NCBI RefSeq assembly: GCF_004000215.1
Contig: NZ_RBVY01000002.1
Coordinates: 124,001-188,000 of the forward strand
DNA length: 64,000 bases
From: Nitratireductor alexandrii
GTDB lineage: Bacteria; Pseudomonadota; Alphaproteobacteria; Rhizobiales; Rhizobiaceae
Direction of reading: 5' to 3'
The notes under the pieces are model-generated. The model made no database searches. It saw only the letters and a list, made by a program, of their open reading frames with translations, and had not been told where the DNA came from. The position numbers and the translations under genes were made by a program. Positions 53,692 through 62,502 of the stretch are shown here, in pieces. The stretch's first letter is position 1; every line of letters starts with the position of its first letter.

Positions 53692-54930
53692 CTATTCGGC
53701 CGCGGCCAGTCCTGGCCGCTCGACCGCCTGTTCCCTGATCGGCCAGTGCACGATGGCCGCGAACAGGCCGAGCGCGACACCCAGCCACCACACCGCGTCA
53801 TAGGAGCCGTAGAGGTCGTAGAGATAGCCGCCCAGCCACACGCCCAGGAACGAGCCGATCTGGTGCGACAGGAAGACGAACCCGCCCAGCATGCCGAGAT
53901 GGCGGGTGCCGAACATGATGGCGACCAGCGCGTTGGTCGGCGGCACCGTCGACAGCCACAACAGCCCCATGACGATGGCGAACACGACGACGCTCGCCGG
54001 CGATTGCGGCAAGAGCAGAAATGCCGTCACCAGCACCGAACGGCCGATATAGATCCAGGCCAGGAAGATCGGTTTGGAATAACGTTGGCCGATGAAGCCG
54101 GAGGCGAGCGAACCGATAATGTTGAAAAAGCCGATCAGGGCGAGGGCAATCACCGCGTAGCGGGCCTCGATGCCGATATCGGAAATATAGGCGGGAAAAT
54201 GCGCGGTGATGAAGGCGACCTGGAAACCGCAGACGAAGAAGCCGGACACCAGAAGCAGATAGCTGTGATGGCCGAAAGCCTCGCGCAGGGCCTGGCCGGT
54301 CGTCTGATCGATCTCGGCCTGGCTGTTGCTGCCGCTCGACGAATTGCCGCGCAAAGGAATTGCCAATAGCGGAATGGCCAGCATCATCACGCTCATGACG
54401 ACCAGCGTGTCGTGCCAGCCGTAGGCGTCGATCAGCCCCTGGCTCAGCGGGGCGAACAAGAACATGCCGGCCGAGCCGGCGGCGGTGCCGATGCCGAAGG
54501 CGAGGCTGCGGCCCTCCGGCGGCACATTGCGGGCAAAGGCTGCCAGCACGATGCCGAACGAGCCCGAGGCGACTCCGAGCCCCACCAGCAGGCCACCGCC
54601 GATATGCAGCATGGTCGCGCTCTCGGCGCCCGCCATCAGATAGAGCCCGGCGGCATACATCGCGCCTGACAGGGCGAGCACCCGCCAGGTGCCGAATTTG
54701 TCGGCAATTGCGCCGAACAGCGGCGTGCCCAGCCCCCAGGCCAGGTTTTGGATCGCCATTGCCAGGCCGAACGTGGTGCGGTCCCAGCCCTTTTCGGCCA
54801 GCATGGGCAGTTGAAAAAAACCCATCGCCGAGCGCGGGCCGAAGGTCAGCGCCGCGATCAGGCCGCCGCAAATGATGATGAGCCAGGGCAGGGCGGACCG
54901 ACTCGCGGCGGGACTGGACGGAATGGCCAT
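53692..54930 (-). CDS. Major facilitator superfamily transporter
   Basis: This 412-aa protein has twelve predicted helices in two six-helix halves with a hydrophilic middle loop (RGNSSSGSNSQAEIDQTTGQ). ITFGPRSAMGFFQLPMLAEKGWDRTTFGLA and GLGTPLFGAIADKFGTWRVL carry the MFS motif-A-like GxxxD. It resembles monocarboxylate-porter or OxlT-type transporters, but the substrate cannot be assigned. It is monocistronic, with a 133-base gap to the mechanosensitive-channel gene. Confidence 0.85.
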   Translation of the reverse strand: MAIPSSPAASRSALPWLIIICGGLIAALTFGPRSAMGFFQLPMLAEKGWDRTTFGLAMAIQNLAWGLGTPLFGAIADKFGTWRVLALSGAMYAAGLYLMAGAESATMLHIGGGLLVGLGVASGSFGIVLAAFARNVPPEGRSLAFGIGTAAGSAGMFLFAPLSQGLIDAYGWHDTLVVMSVMMLAIPLLAIPLRGNSSSGSNSQAEIDQTTGQALREAFGHHSYLLLVSGFFVCGFQVAFITAHFPAYISDIGIEARYAVIALALIGFFNIIGSLASGFIGQRYSKPIFLAWIYIGRSVLVTAFLLLPQSPASVVVFAIVMGLLWLSTVPPTNALVAIMFGTRHLGMLGGFVFLSHQIGSFLGVWLGGYLYDLYGSYDAVWWLGVALGLFAAIVHWPIREQAVERPGLAAAE

Positions 54931-55063
54931 GTGGGGAGAGCTCCTGTTCGCATGGATTTTACCGATCGGCCGGGTTCATTCCAGCGAATAGAGCGCGTTG
55001 TGTAGATCAATTTTTTTGATGAAAGGCGCGGGCGCTTGGTGGCGCGCCCGGCACCGCTAGGGA

Positions 55064-55924
55064 TCAGTCCTTGTCCTGGCCGATCAGGTGCACGTCGCGC
55101 TGCGGGAAAGGAATCGAAATACCCTTGTCGTCGAAGGCGAGCTTGGCGGCCTTGGTCACGTCGAGCTTGGTCTGGAACCAGTCCGGCGTCTTGGTCCAGT
55201 AACGCGCCGTCACCGCCACCGCGCTGTCGCCGAGTTCGCTGACGAACGTGGCCGGTGCCGGTTCCGAAAGCACGCGCTTGTCGCCGTCGATCAGCCCGGC
55301 CAGCGTCGCCTGGGCCAGGTCGATGTCGTCGCCGTAACCGATGCCGATCGTCACGTCCGCCCGGCGCAGCGCGTTGCGCGTATAGTTGGTGACCGGCGAA
55401 TTCCATAATTCGCTGTTGGGGGCCAGCACGAACAGCCCGTCGACCGTCTTCAGCTCGGTTGCGAACAGCCCGATCTCCACGATGGAGCCCGAAACGCTGC
55501 CGGCATCGACATATTCGCCGACCCGGAACGGCCTGAGCACCAGCAGCATGATGCCGGCTGCGATGTTCTGCAGGGTGCCCTGCAGGGCAAGGCCGATGGC
55601 CAGGCCGGCGGCGCCGAGCGCGGCCAGGATGCTGGCGGTCTGGACGCCGAACTGCGCCAGAACGGCGACGACGGTGATGACCAACACGCCGTAGCGTGCC
55701 GTCTTTGACAGGAACTTCTTCAGCGTCTCGTCGAAGCCGCGCACCCCGCCCAGCCCGCGATAGGCCGAGCGTTCGACCACCCCGGCGACGATGAAGCCGG
55801 CGATCAGCAGGATCACCGCGCCCAGGACCGAGAAGGAATATTCGACGGCGAGCGCGCCCGCCTGCTCCAGCCCGGCGCCGAGCGCCGCCATCAGGCCGGT
55901 TGCGTTTTCTCCGATCGTGTCCAT
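55064..55924 (-). CDS. mscS: Small-conductance mechanosensitive channel (MscS family)
   Basis: This 286-aa inner-membrane channel opens under osmotic down-shock. Three N-terminal helices are followed by the pore helix ASILAALGAAGLAIGLALQGTLQNIAAGIMLLVLRPFRVGEYVDAG, the glycine/alanine pattern typical of MscS TM3, and the beta domain with SGSIVEIGLFATELKTVDGLFVLAPNSELW. The ATG at 55924 fits the family start. The 253-base space 55925-56177 ahead of the divergent GNAT/C39 gene shows no gene. Confidence 0.92.
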   Translation of the reverse strand: MDTIGENATGLMAALGAGLEQAGALAVEYSFSVLGAVILLIAGFIVAGVVERSAYRGLGGVRGFDETLKKFLSKTARYGVLVITVVAVLAQFGVQTASILAALGAAGLAIGLALQGTLQNIAAGIMLLVLRPFRVGEYVDAGSVSGSIVEIGLFATELKTVDGLFVLAPNSELWNSPVTNYTRNALRRADVTIGIGYGDDIDLAQATLAGLIDGDKRVLSEPAPATFVSELGDSAVAVTARYWTKTPDWFQTKLDVTKAAKLAFDDKGISIPFPQRDVHLIGQDKD

Positions 55925-56177
55925 GGGTGTCCTTCGCGACTGTGTGATTTGGCCGGCATTAGACCGGATCGCGTTCCGGCTTGAAAGGCCGCCCGCTACA
56001 AAAGCGGCACGCGCCGCCAGGTCGCGCGATACCGGGGTTTCTCGCTTGCGAGCGGCACCGCTCGTCCACAGGTTTCGCCACACTTCCGTCGCAATTCGGG
56101 CGCGTTGGCAGTCCTCAGCCTGCGCCGCATGACGACCCGGTGCAGGCGGCTCCAAGGGCGGAGCCACCGGGTCGCCC

Positions 56178-57296
56178 ATGGATCAAGACGCAGGCATGTC
56201 TTCGCGCGTTCGCCCGGCCGTTGCCGCCGATATCGATGCACTGGTGGCTATCGAGCAGGCCGCTTTTGCGGGCGATCGGATATCGCGCCGTTCCTTTCGC
56301 CAGTTGATCGAACGCGAGACCGCGGCCGCCTTTGTCGCCGAGGTGGCAGGACGCGTCGCCGGTTATGCGATGGTGCTGTTTCGCAAGGGGAGCGGCGTTG
56401 CCAGGCTCTATTCGATCGCGCGGGCCTCCGATCGGCCCGGGCTTGGGCCGCTGCTGCTCCAGACGGCGGAAAACGCGGCCTATGACCGCGAAAGGCTCCT
56501 CCTGCGGCTCGAGGTGCGCGAGGACAATCACCGGGCGATCGCACTCTACAGACAGAACGGCTATCGCCGCATCGGCCGCGAACCCGGCTATTATCATGAC
56601 GGCATGGCGGCGCTGCGTTTCGAAAAGACGCTGCGCGGCGCGCATCCGCCGGTAACCGGCGTTCCCTATTACCGGCAGAGCTGGGACTTCACCTGTGGGC
56701 CGTGCTGCCTGATGATGGCCGCCGGCCATTTTCTGCCCGGCTACGAGGCCGACCACACCGCCGAACTGCGGCTGTGGCGCCAGGCGACGACGGTGTTCAT
56801 GATGTCGGGCGCCGGCGGCTGCGAACCGTTCGGCCTGGCGGTGGCCGCGCACGATGTCGGCCTGTCGGCCGAAATTTTGGTGTCGGCCGTCGGTCCGCTT
56901 TTCCTGCAATCCGTGCGCAGCCACGAAAAGCGCTCCGTGATGGAAGTGGCCCAGGCCGATTTCCGCCGGCGCGCCGCGGCCCTCGACATTCCCACGCACA
57001 CGCGCGCCTTTTCGCTGGACGATATCCGCGCCTGTCTGTCGGGCGGCGGTCTCGCGATGGTGCTGGTGAGCGGGTATCTGATGTTCGGCCAGAAGGTGCC
57101 GCACTGGGTGCTTGTCATCGCCGACGATGGCACGCATGTCACGATCCACGATCCCTGGGTCGAGGACGAGCGCGGCGAAACCATGACCGACGCGGCCGGC
57201 ATCCCCGTGCCCTACGCGATTTTCATGCGCATGGCGCAGTTCGGCAGCGACGGGTTGCGCGCCGCGGTGATGCTCAAACGGCAAGAGGAACGATGA
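56178..57296 (+). CDS. GNAT acetyltransferase fused to a peptidase C39-like domain
   Basis: This 372-aa protein joins two domains. Residues ~10-150 are a GNAT fold with VRPAVAADIDALVAIEQAAF and RPGLGPLLLQTAENAAYDRE (acetyl-CoA loop), then LRLEVREDNHRAIALYRQNGY. Residues ~160-370 are a papain-like C39 peptidase: YYRQSWDFTCGPCCLMMAAG with nucleophile Cys173, HWVLVIADDG with His309 and IHDPW with Asp325. No membrane or ABC segments are present, so it is not a bacteriocin exporter. It is coupled by ATGA to a RimK-type ligase, suggesting acetylation, trimming and ligation of a peptide. Starts at 56178 or 56196 (MSSRVRPAV). Confidence 0.88.
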   Translation: MDQDAGMSSRVRPAVAADIDALVAIEQAAFAGDRISRRSFRQLIERETAAAFVAEVAGRVAGYAMVLFRKGSGVARLYSIARASDRPGLGPLLLQTAENAAYDRERLLLRLEVREDNHRAIALYRQNGYRRIGREPGYYHDGMAALRFEKTLRGAHPPVTGVPYYRQSWDFTCGPCCLMMAAGHFLPGYEADHTAELRLWRQATTVFMMSGAGGCEPFGLAVAAHDVGLSAEILVSAVGPLFLQSVRSHEKRSVMEVAQADFRRRAAALDIPTHTRAFSLDDIRACLSGGGLAMVLVSGYLMFGQKVPHWVLVIADDGTHVTIHDPWVEDERGETMTDAAGIPVPYAIFMRMAQFGSDGLRAAVMLKRQEER

Positions 57297-58747
57297 GCTG
57301 GGTCATTCTCACGGGCAGGCGCAACGACCTCGGCCCGGCCGCCACGCCGCACAAGATCATCACCAACCGCGATTACCTCGCCCATCCGGCGCTGTTTCGC
57401 GGCCAGCGGCCGAAGGTCATCAACCTGTCGAACAGCTATGCCTATCAAAGCCGCGGCTACTATGCCTCGTTGCTCGCTTCCTCGCGGGGGCATCGCGTAA
57501 TCCCCTCGGTCGAGACGATCATCGACCTGTCGGAGCGCAAGCTGTACGAAAACGCGCTGCCGGAACTCGAACAGGCGCTGAATCGGTGCCGCAAGGAGCT
57601 CGGCGGCATGGTGCCGGCGCGACTGACGGTGTTCTTCGGGATCGCGCCGACCAAGGCGACCGACCGCTTCGCGCGCCTGCTGTTCGACTGGTTTCGGGCG
57701 CCGGCGCTCGAGGTGACGATCGAGGATCGTGCCGGCTGGGCGGCGATCCGCAAGATCGGCTTTCTGCCGCTGGCCCGCATGAAGCCGGACGAGCAGGCGC
57801 GCTTCGTCGCCTGCCTGGCCACTTATACCGGCCGTGAGTGGCGCGAGACGAAATCGCGGACGGTGGCGCGCTACACGTTCGCCACGCTGATCGACCCCAA
57901 CGAGGAGCTGCCGCCCTCGCAGGTGGCCTCGTTGCGCCACTGGGCGAGGGTGGCCGCCAGGATGGGGGTCGAGGTCGAGCCGGTGACGAAGAAGGATCTG
58001 GCTCGTCTTGCAAACTATGATGCGCTGTTCATCCGCGAGACGACGGCAATCTCCAACCACACCTACCGTTTCGCCCGGCGCGCCCAGCAGGAGGGCATGC
58101 CGGTCATCGACGACCCGTTGTCGATGATCCGCTGCACCAACAAGGTCTATCTCAACGAGCTGATGGAGCTCAACAAAGTACCGGTGCCGCCGACGGTGAT
58201 GATCGCAAGCCTCGCCGATCTCGACACCGCCGCGAGCCGGCTCGGCTTTCCGCTGGTGCTGAAGATCCCTGACGGCGCCTTTTCGCGCGGGGTGAAAAAG
58301 GCGGCCGACGAGCGTGCGCTCAAGGAGCTTGCCGGCCATTGGCTGCGCGAATCCGACCTTCTGATCGCGCAGAAATTTCTGCCGACCGAGTTCGACTGGC
58401 GCATCGGCGTGCTCGGCGGCGAGCCTCTGTTCGCGGTCCAGTATCTGATGGCGAAAAAACACTGGCAGATCGTCAATCACGATCGCAGGGGCAAACCCGT
58501 TCAGGGTGGGTTCAAGGCCTTCACCCTGCGCGACACCCCCGCCGGCGTGATCGATGTCGCCGTGCGCGCGGCGCGCTGCATCGGCGACGGGCTCTACGGT
58601 GTCGACCTCAAGGAAACGCCGGACGGCGTGTTCGTCATCGAGGTCAACGACAATCCCAATCTCGACCATGGCTGCGAGGACGCCGGCGAGAAGGACGCGG
58701 TCTGGACGCGTCTGACGCAGTGGTTTCTCGACCGGCTGGAGCGATAG
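57293..58747 (+). CDS. RimK-family ATP-grasp ligase with N-terminal RLAN domain
   Basis: This 484-aa protein has an N-terminal RLAN-type domain (SWVILTGRRNDLGPAATPHKIITNRDYL, SYAYQSRGYYASLLASSRGHRVIP) and a C-terminal ATP-grasp (FPLVLKIPDGAFSRGVKKAA, ESDLLIAQKFLPTEFDWRIGVLGGE, GVFVIEVNDNPNLDHGCEDAG, with the final metal-binding N-x-N). Such enzymes form amide bonds between a carboxylate and an amine, often adding amino acids to proteins or peptides. The ATG overlaps the GNAT/C39 stop. No precursor peptide gene is obvious in the window. Substrate unknown. Confidence 0.92.
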   Translation: MSWVILTGRRNDLGPAATPHKIITNRDYLAHPALFRGQRPKVINLSNSYAYQSRGYYASLLASSRGHRVIPSVETIIDLSERKLYENALPELEQALNRCRKELGGMVPARLTVFFGIAPTKATDRFARLLFDWFRAPALEVTIEDRAGWAAIRKIGFLPLARMKPDEQARFVACLATYTGREWRETKSRTVARYTFATLIDPNEELPPSQVASLRHWARVAARMGVEVEPVTKKDLARLANYDALFIRETTAISNHTYRFARRAQQEGMPVIDDPLSMIRCTNKVYLNELMELNKVPVPPTVMIASLADLDTAASRLGFPLVLKIPDGAFSRGVKKAADERALKELAGHWLRESDLLIAQKFLPTEFDWRIGVLGGEPLFAVQYLMAKKHWQIVNHDRRGKPVQGGFKAFTLRDTPAGVIDVAVRAARCIGDGLYGVDLKETPDGVFVIEVNDNPNLDHGCEDAGEKDAVWTRLTQWFLDRLER

Positions 58748-58782
58748 GCCAGGTTCCGGATCGTGGCAGCGTGCCGCTGGCT

Positions 58783-59379
58783 TCAGCCGGCCTCGATCGC
58801 CTCGAAACGCGCCACGAACGCGCGTTGCGCTTCGCTTGCCGGTTTCGGCGCGAGGTCGAGCATGGCGGCCGTAAAGCCGCGCGGCCGGCCGAAAAACTTC
58901 GCCGCCTCGCTTTCGGAAAACCCCGCCAGTTCCGTCGCCTCGAAATAGGCGGCGATCTGGTCGGCGCGCTTGATGGCTTTTCTCAGCGTCTCGGGCAGTT
59001 TCGCCGGCAGGCCGTAGCGCAGATGGATAGCCGCCTGGATGCGGTTCTCCACCTCCTTGTAGCCGCCGCCCACGACGGCCTTGAACGGCGAGATCATGTC
59101 GCCGATCACATATTCGGCGCCGTCATGCAGCAGGGCGGCCAGGCGCGGGCTGCGCCCCTGCCGGCCGGGGGTCTGGGCGAGGATCGCTTCCACCAGCAGC
59201 GAGTGCTGCGCCACCGAAAAGGCGTGGTCGCCGTGGGTCTGCCCGTTCCAGCGCGCCACGCGCGCCAGCCCGTGGGCGATGTCGACAATCTCGATGTCGA
59301 GCGGTGAGGGGTCGAGCAGGTCGAGCCGGCGTCCCGACAGCATGCGTTGCCAGGCGCGTCCCGGCGCGGCGGCGGTCAC
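58783..59379 (-). CDS. HD-domain phosphohydrolase
   Basis: This 198-aa protein is a YfbR-like HD hydrolase, a class that includes 5'-nucleotidases and nucleotide phosphohydrolases. HAFSVAQHSLLVEAIL and LAALLHDGAEYVIGDMISPFK provide the H...HD metal ligands, and IKRADQIAAYFEATELAG the final aspartate. The start is a GTG at 59379 that overlaps the ygfZ stop as GTGA. Pairing with ygfZ on one transcript may be only positional. It is convergent with the RimK-like gene. Confidence 0.85.
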   Translation of the reverse strand: MTAAAPGRAWQRMLSGRRLDLLDPSPLDIEIVDIAHGLARVARWNGQTHGDHAFSVAQHSLLVEAILAQTPGRQGRSPRLAALLHDGAEYVIGDMISPFKAVVGGGYKEVENRIQAAIHLRYGLPAKLPETLRKAIKRADQIAAYFEATELAGFSESEAAKFFGRPRGFTAAMLDLAPKPASEAQRAFVARFEAIEAG

Positions 59380-60269
59380 TGCGCGGCTCCATCGGACTTC
59401 GGTTCGGGAAAGGAAAAATCCATGCCGGGCGGGATTTCCAGCGTCACCGCGACGTCGCTGGCGCTGATCGCCGTGCCGGCGTCGATCGCCGCCTTGGCCC
59501 GGTCGATGCGTACAATCGCCAGGCCGTTTTCGCCGGCCACCGAGCCGAGCGTGCCGATCGCGCGTCCATCGGCGGTCACCGGCGTGCCGGGCGCGGGCAG
59601 CGGCGACCGCGCACGTGCGATCAACAGGCGCCGCCGCGCGGTGCCGCGATGTTGCATGCGGCTGACCACTTCCTGGCCGACGAAACAGCCTTTGCGCAGC
59701 CCGACCCCGCCGTTCTGGTCGAACAGGACGTCATGCGGAAAGGCGTCGCCGAGCGTGTAGTCGGCGCCGCTTTCGGCCACGCCATGCTCGATCCGCAGCC
59801 GCGTCCAGGCCTCTTGCCCGGTGCCAGCCGGCGCGTCGGGCGCGGCGTGGTGATGGCGCCGTACCACAAGTTCTGCGGGGAAGCGGCTGTCGTCCAGCGC
59901 GCCTGAATCGGTTTCTAAACCAGGTGACTCAAGACGTGAGCCGTCCGAATCATTTTGCCAGGAAACAAGCACAGGGCATTGATCCTGTTTGGTTATTTCC
60001 ACCTTGGCGCGAAGCTTGTAAAGCATCAGGCGGCGCAGGAAATCGTCCGCGATGTCGGCGCGGCACTCCAGCACGAACCCTTGTTCGCCATCGCGGGCGA
60101 TCAGGAAGTCGAACAGGATTTTACCCTGCGGGGTCAACAGTGCACCGGGTTTTGCCGCGCCCTGACCCAGCGAGGTCAGATCGGGCGTGACCACGTTCTG
60201 GAGCAGGGTTTCGGCGTCGGCACCGGCCACCCTAATCAGGGCGCGGTCGTCAAGACGGATAATCGGCAT
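59376..60269 (-). CDS. ygfZ: YgfZ/GcvT folate-binding protein (iron-sulfur cluster assembly factor)
   Basis: This 297-aa protein has the YgfZ signature RKGCFVGQEVVSRMQHRGTA with the KGCxxGQE cysteine that is redox-active in characterised members. It helps maintain certain [4Fe-4S] proteins using folate. TLLQNVVTPDLTSLGQGAAKPGALLTPQGKILFDF forms the N-terminal part. A ~30-residue insertion (QNDSDGSRLESPGLETDSGA) is low in complexity. The ATG at 60269 was chosen as the family-like start MPIIRLDDRALIRVAG. The HD gene follows with a 4-base overlap. Confidence 0.92.
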   Translation of the reverse strand: MPIIRLDDRALIRVAGADAETLLQNVVTPDLTSLGQGAAKPGALLTPQGKILFDFLIARDGEQGFVLECRADIADDFLRRLMLYKLRAKVEITKQDQCPVLVSWQNDSDGSRLESPGLETDSGALDDSRFPAELVVRRHHHAAPDAPAGTGQEAWTRLRIEHGVAESGADYTLGDAFPHDVLFDQNGGVGLRKGCFVGQEVVSRMQHRGTARRRLLIARARSPLPAPGTPVTADGRAIGTLGSVAGENGLAIVRIDRAKAAIDAGTAISASDVAVTLEIPPGMDFSFPEPKSDGAAQ

Positions 60270-60369
60270 CAACAAAATCGGCCTGTGATTGAATACCCCG
60301 CCTAGGTAGGCCGGGCCGGCCGGAGGGGCAAGGGGAGAGCAGCGGCCCGGCCCGCCGGGGCACGCGCCG

Positions 60370-60798
60370 CTAGCCGTCGGTTTTGGCGTTGCCGCGTCGG
60401 CGCAATTGTGCTGCCAGATTGCGCAGGCGTTCCGCACCCTGGGCGCTGAGCCCGCCGCCGGCATAGTCGCGGCGCACGGCCTGTTCCAGGTCGTCGGCGA
60501 TCGTGTCGAGCGTCGTGGTGTCGCGCAACGCCGGATCGTGCAGCTCGAACAGGTTGATCCAGCGGTCTGTGCCGCGGCCGAAATGCATCAGCCGATCGAA
60601 ATAGACGTCCGGGTCGCGCCTGGAAAAGGCACCGGCGATCGCGGCCAGGATGGAAAGCGGGCTCATCACCACGTCGCGCAGCCCGTCGGCGAAGAGTTTT
60701 ATCTGGAAGACGGCGACGCGGCGAAGCATGCCTGCGCGCGAGCGGCCGCGTTGAAAGCTATGTTCGAAAGGCGGAGCGAGTTGGTCTCGCGCGCTCAT
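60370..60798 (-). CDS. Conserved unknown protein
   Basis: I do not recognise this 142-aa protein. GGAG lies nine bases before the ATG at 60798. The N-terminus is basic (RDQLAPPFEHSFQRGRSRAG), a moderately hydrophobic stretch DVVMSPLSILAAIAGAFS follows near residues 45-60, and the C-terminal half is helical and charged (TTTLDTIADDLEQAVRRDYA, ending RLRNLAAQLRRRGNAKTDG). It could associate with the membrane. It is transcribed toward ygfZ but 100 bases separate the genes. Confidence 0.6.
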   Translation of the reverse strand: MSARDQLAPPFEHSFQRGRSRAGMLRRVAVFQIKLFADGLRDVVMSPLSILAAIAGAFSRRDPDVYFDRLMHFGRGTDRWINLFELHDPALRDTTTLDTIADDLEQAVRRDYAGGGLSAQGAERLRNLAAQLRRRGNAKTDG

Positions 60799-60860
60799 CA
60801 CGGTTCTCCCTCTTGCCTTGTCATATGGGTGCGCCGGCACCGCTTGCAAGGCGCAAGGGC

Positions 60861-61691
60861 TCAGTCGCCGGCCACGAAAAACACCCAGCGGCCCTCCGGG
60901 GTGATGCCGACGCGATAGAAATTATAGCCACCGAAATTCTTCATGTCCTCGTAGTCGCCGGCGGTGACGAGCTCGAACAGTTCCACCCGCTGCGGTGGCG
61001 TCAGCGCGTCGAGCGGCATCGAGAAGAAGTAGGGCCAGACATAGATCTCGTTCGGCGTGCCGGCATCGAGATGGACGTAGCCGGCATCCAGAACTTCGAG
61101 CAGAATGGCGAGGATTTCCTGGCCGTCGGCATCGCCCGACGCCTGGCGCAAAAAATCGATCGGATCGCCCTCGACGGCGCCGAAGGAAAGCTGGGTGCCC
61201 TTCGGGCCCGGACCGATCAGCGGCCTCAACGCCTCCAGGTCGCCGCTGCGGCAGGCCGACATGATCAGCCCGTGCATGCGCCGTACCGGTTCGGGCAGCC
61301 GGTCGAGATCGTAGAGGATCTCCGGAAGCGCCTGGTCGTCAGCGGCAGCCTCGGTGCCGTCATCCTCGCCCGGAACCTCCGGTTGCGGTGTCTCCACCGT
61401 GTCCGCGGGCGTGTCGGGCAATGGAAAGCGCTCGATCGGGTCGGGCAGGGGAACGGTTTCGACCGGCTGGTCGGCGGGCCCGGCCTCGTCGCCCGCATCC
61501 TCGGGCGCCGGGTCCGGCATCTCGTTGCGTTTGAGTTCGCTGAGCGCCACCTTTGCGCCGACCGTGACTGCGGTCGCGCCGGCCTCGGCTTTCGATGTCG
61601 CAAGGCTCATGCCCGCGGCCGCCAGAAGCAGCGCCAGCGCCCATCGCCTTTTCGGTCCGGCCCGTGATCGTCCTGTCGATGCGCTCAGCAT
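60861..61691 (-). CDS. Secreted or lipid-free periplasmic protein of unknown function
   Basis: This 276-aa protein has a basic start, a hydrophobic signal-peptide stretch RRWALALLLAAAGMSLATSKAEA and a long acidic/proline linker (about residues 60-120) with PAPEDAGDEAGPADQPVETV. The folded C-terminal ~150 residues include ILYDLDRLPEPVRRMHGLIM and a well-conserved-looking GGYNFYRVGITPEGRWVFFV end. It resembles unknown proteins of Hyphomicrobiales; I cannot name a function. It lies 62 bases upstream of the preceding unknown gene on the same strand. Confidence 0.72.
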   Translation of the reverse strand: MLSASTGRSRAGPKRRWALALLLAAAGMSLATSKAEAGATAVTVGAKVALSELKRNEMPDPAPEDAGDEAGPADQPVETVPLPDPIERFPLPDTPADTVETPQPEVPGEDDGTEAAADDQALPEILYDLDRLPEPVRRMHGLIMSACRSGDLEALRPLIGPGPKGTQLSFGAVEGDPIDFLRQASGDADGQEILAILLEVLDAGYVHLDAGTPNEIYVWPYFFSMPLDALTPPQRVELFELVTAGDYEDMKNFGGYNFYRVGITPEGRWVFFVAGD

Positions 61692-61734
61692 GCGGTCTGG
61701 ATCGCCTGGCTTGGTCCTTGTCCCGGACGAGGCG

Positions 61735-61992
61735 TCAGTGGCAGGAGCGGGAATGTTCGAATTCGCCGCTGACCACTTTTTCGCGAATCTTTTCGATCAG
61801 TCCGAGCGCGACATCCTCGTTGCAGGATCGCAGCAATTCCTCAAATGCCGTGGTCAGCGCCGCCTCGGCGATGATCTCCGGCTCGATTCCGGCCGAAAGG
61901 CCCTCGGCCCAGGCTTCCGTCTGACTTTCGATCGCGGTCAGGCGCTTTTCTTCGCGAATCAGCGCGTCAATCTCGCCGCTGCCGTGTTCCAT
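61735..61992 (-). CDS. Small acidic unknown protein
   Basis: This 85-aa, glutamate-rich protein is not one I recognise. The ATG at 61992 has AGGGTGG upstream; a GTG at 62004 in the same frame would add four residues. Most of it is predicted helix (DALIREEKRLTAIESQTEAW, FEELLRSCNEDVALGLIEKI). It lies 43 bases upstream of the secreted unknown protein and could be translated with it. The end HSRSCH carries His and Cys residues. Confidence 0.6.
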   Translation of the reverse strand: MEHGSGEIDALIREEKRLTAIESQTEAWAEGLSAGIEPEIIAEAALTTAFEELLRSCNEDVALGLIEKIREKVVSGEFEHSRSCH

Positions 61993-62121
61993 GTAGCATT
62001 CCACCCTTTCAGCGGTGCGCCGAATCGGCTCCGCCGGCCGTCGTCCCTTAATGTCCCGTTAATCTTTTAGCATATGCGGAACGGCTTGCACGCCGCGCTT
62101 GCGGAAAAAGTTAACGGAGCC

Positions 62122-62502
62122 TTAATTGCCGAACATTGCCGCGGTATCGCGCGACAACGCCTCGCCCTCCTTCATGTAGCGCTCGATCGCCGCCATGGTC
62201 GATTCGGTGCAGGTCACATGCGTCTCGGCGAAGGAACGGTAGCCGCGATTGAAGCGCGCGACGAAGCGGGCCCGCTTGTCCGCGGATGGATTTTCGCTCG
62301 CCAGCAGCGCCTCCATCTGCTCGCGCCACAAATTGCCCGTCTCTCCGCACAGATTGCGCAGATAATGCAGCGAACCCAGCACCTCGGCGAGCCGCAACAG
62401 TCGCTCTTCATACGGCGCGTCGACGGCGCGCGCCGGTATGGCCGTCAGTGTCGAAAGCGCCAGAACGGCGTAGAGAAGGGCGGTTGTCACGCGCATGGTC
62501 AT
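62122..62502 (-). CDS. TIGR02301-like secreted protein of unknown function
   Basis: This 126-aa protein has a signal peptide (MRVTTALLYAVLALSTLTAIPARA) and the conserved core PYEERLLRLAEVLGSLHYLRNLCG, then WREQMEALL and FNRGYRSFAETHVTCTEST. These match the alphaproteobacterial TIGR02301 group, of unknown function and probably periplasmic. Two cysteines (Cys in NLCG and HVTC) could form a disulfide. Its ATG overlaps the stop of the upstream Nudix gene (ATGA), so they form one unit. Confidence 0.82.
   Translation of the reverse strand: MTMRVTTALLYAVLALSTLTAIPARAVDAPYEERLLRLAEVLGSLHYLRNLCGETGNLWREQMEALLASENPSADKRARFVARFNRGYRSFAETHVTCTESTMAAIERYMKEGEALSRDTAAMFGN

Noticed and set aside
56178-57296. 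C39 domain as a bacteriocin ABC exporter
   Set aside because: No transmembrane or ATP-binding-cassette domain is attached and no precursor with a double-glycine leader was seen.
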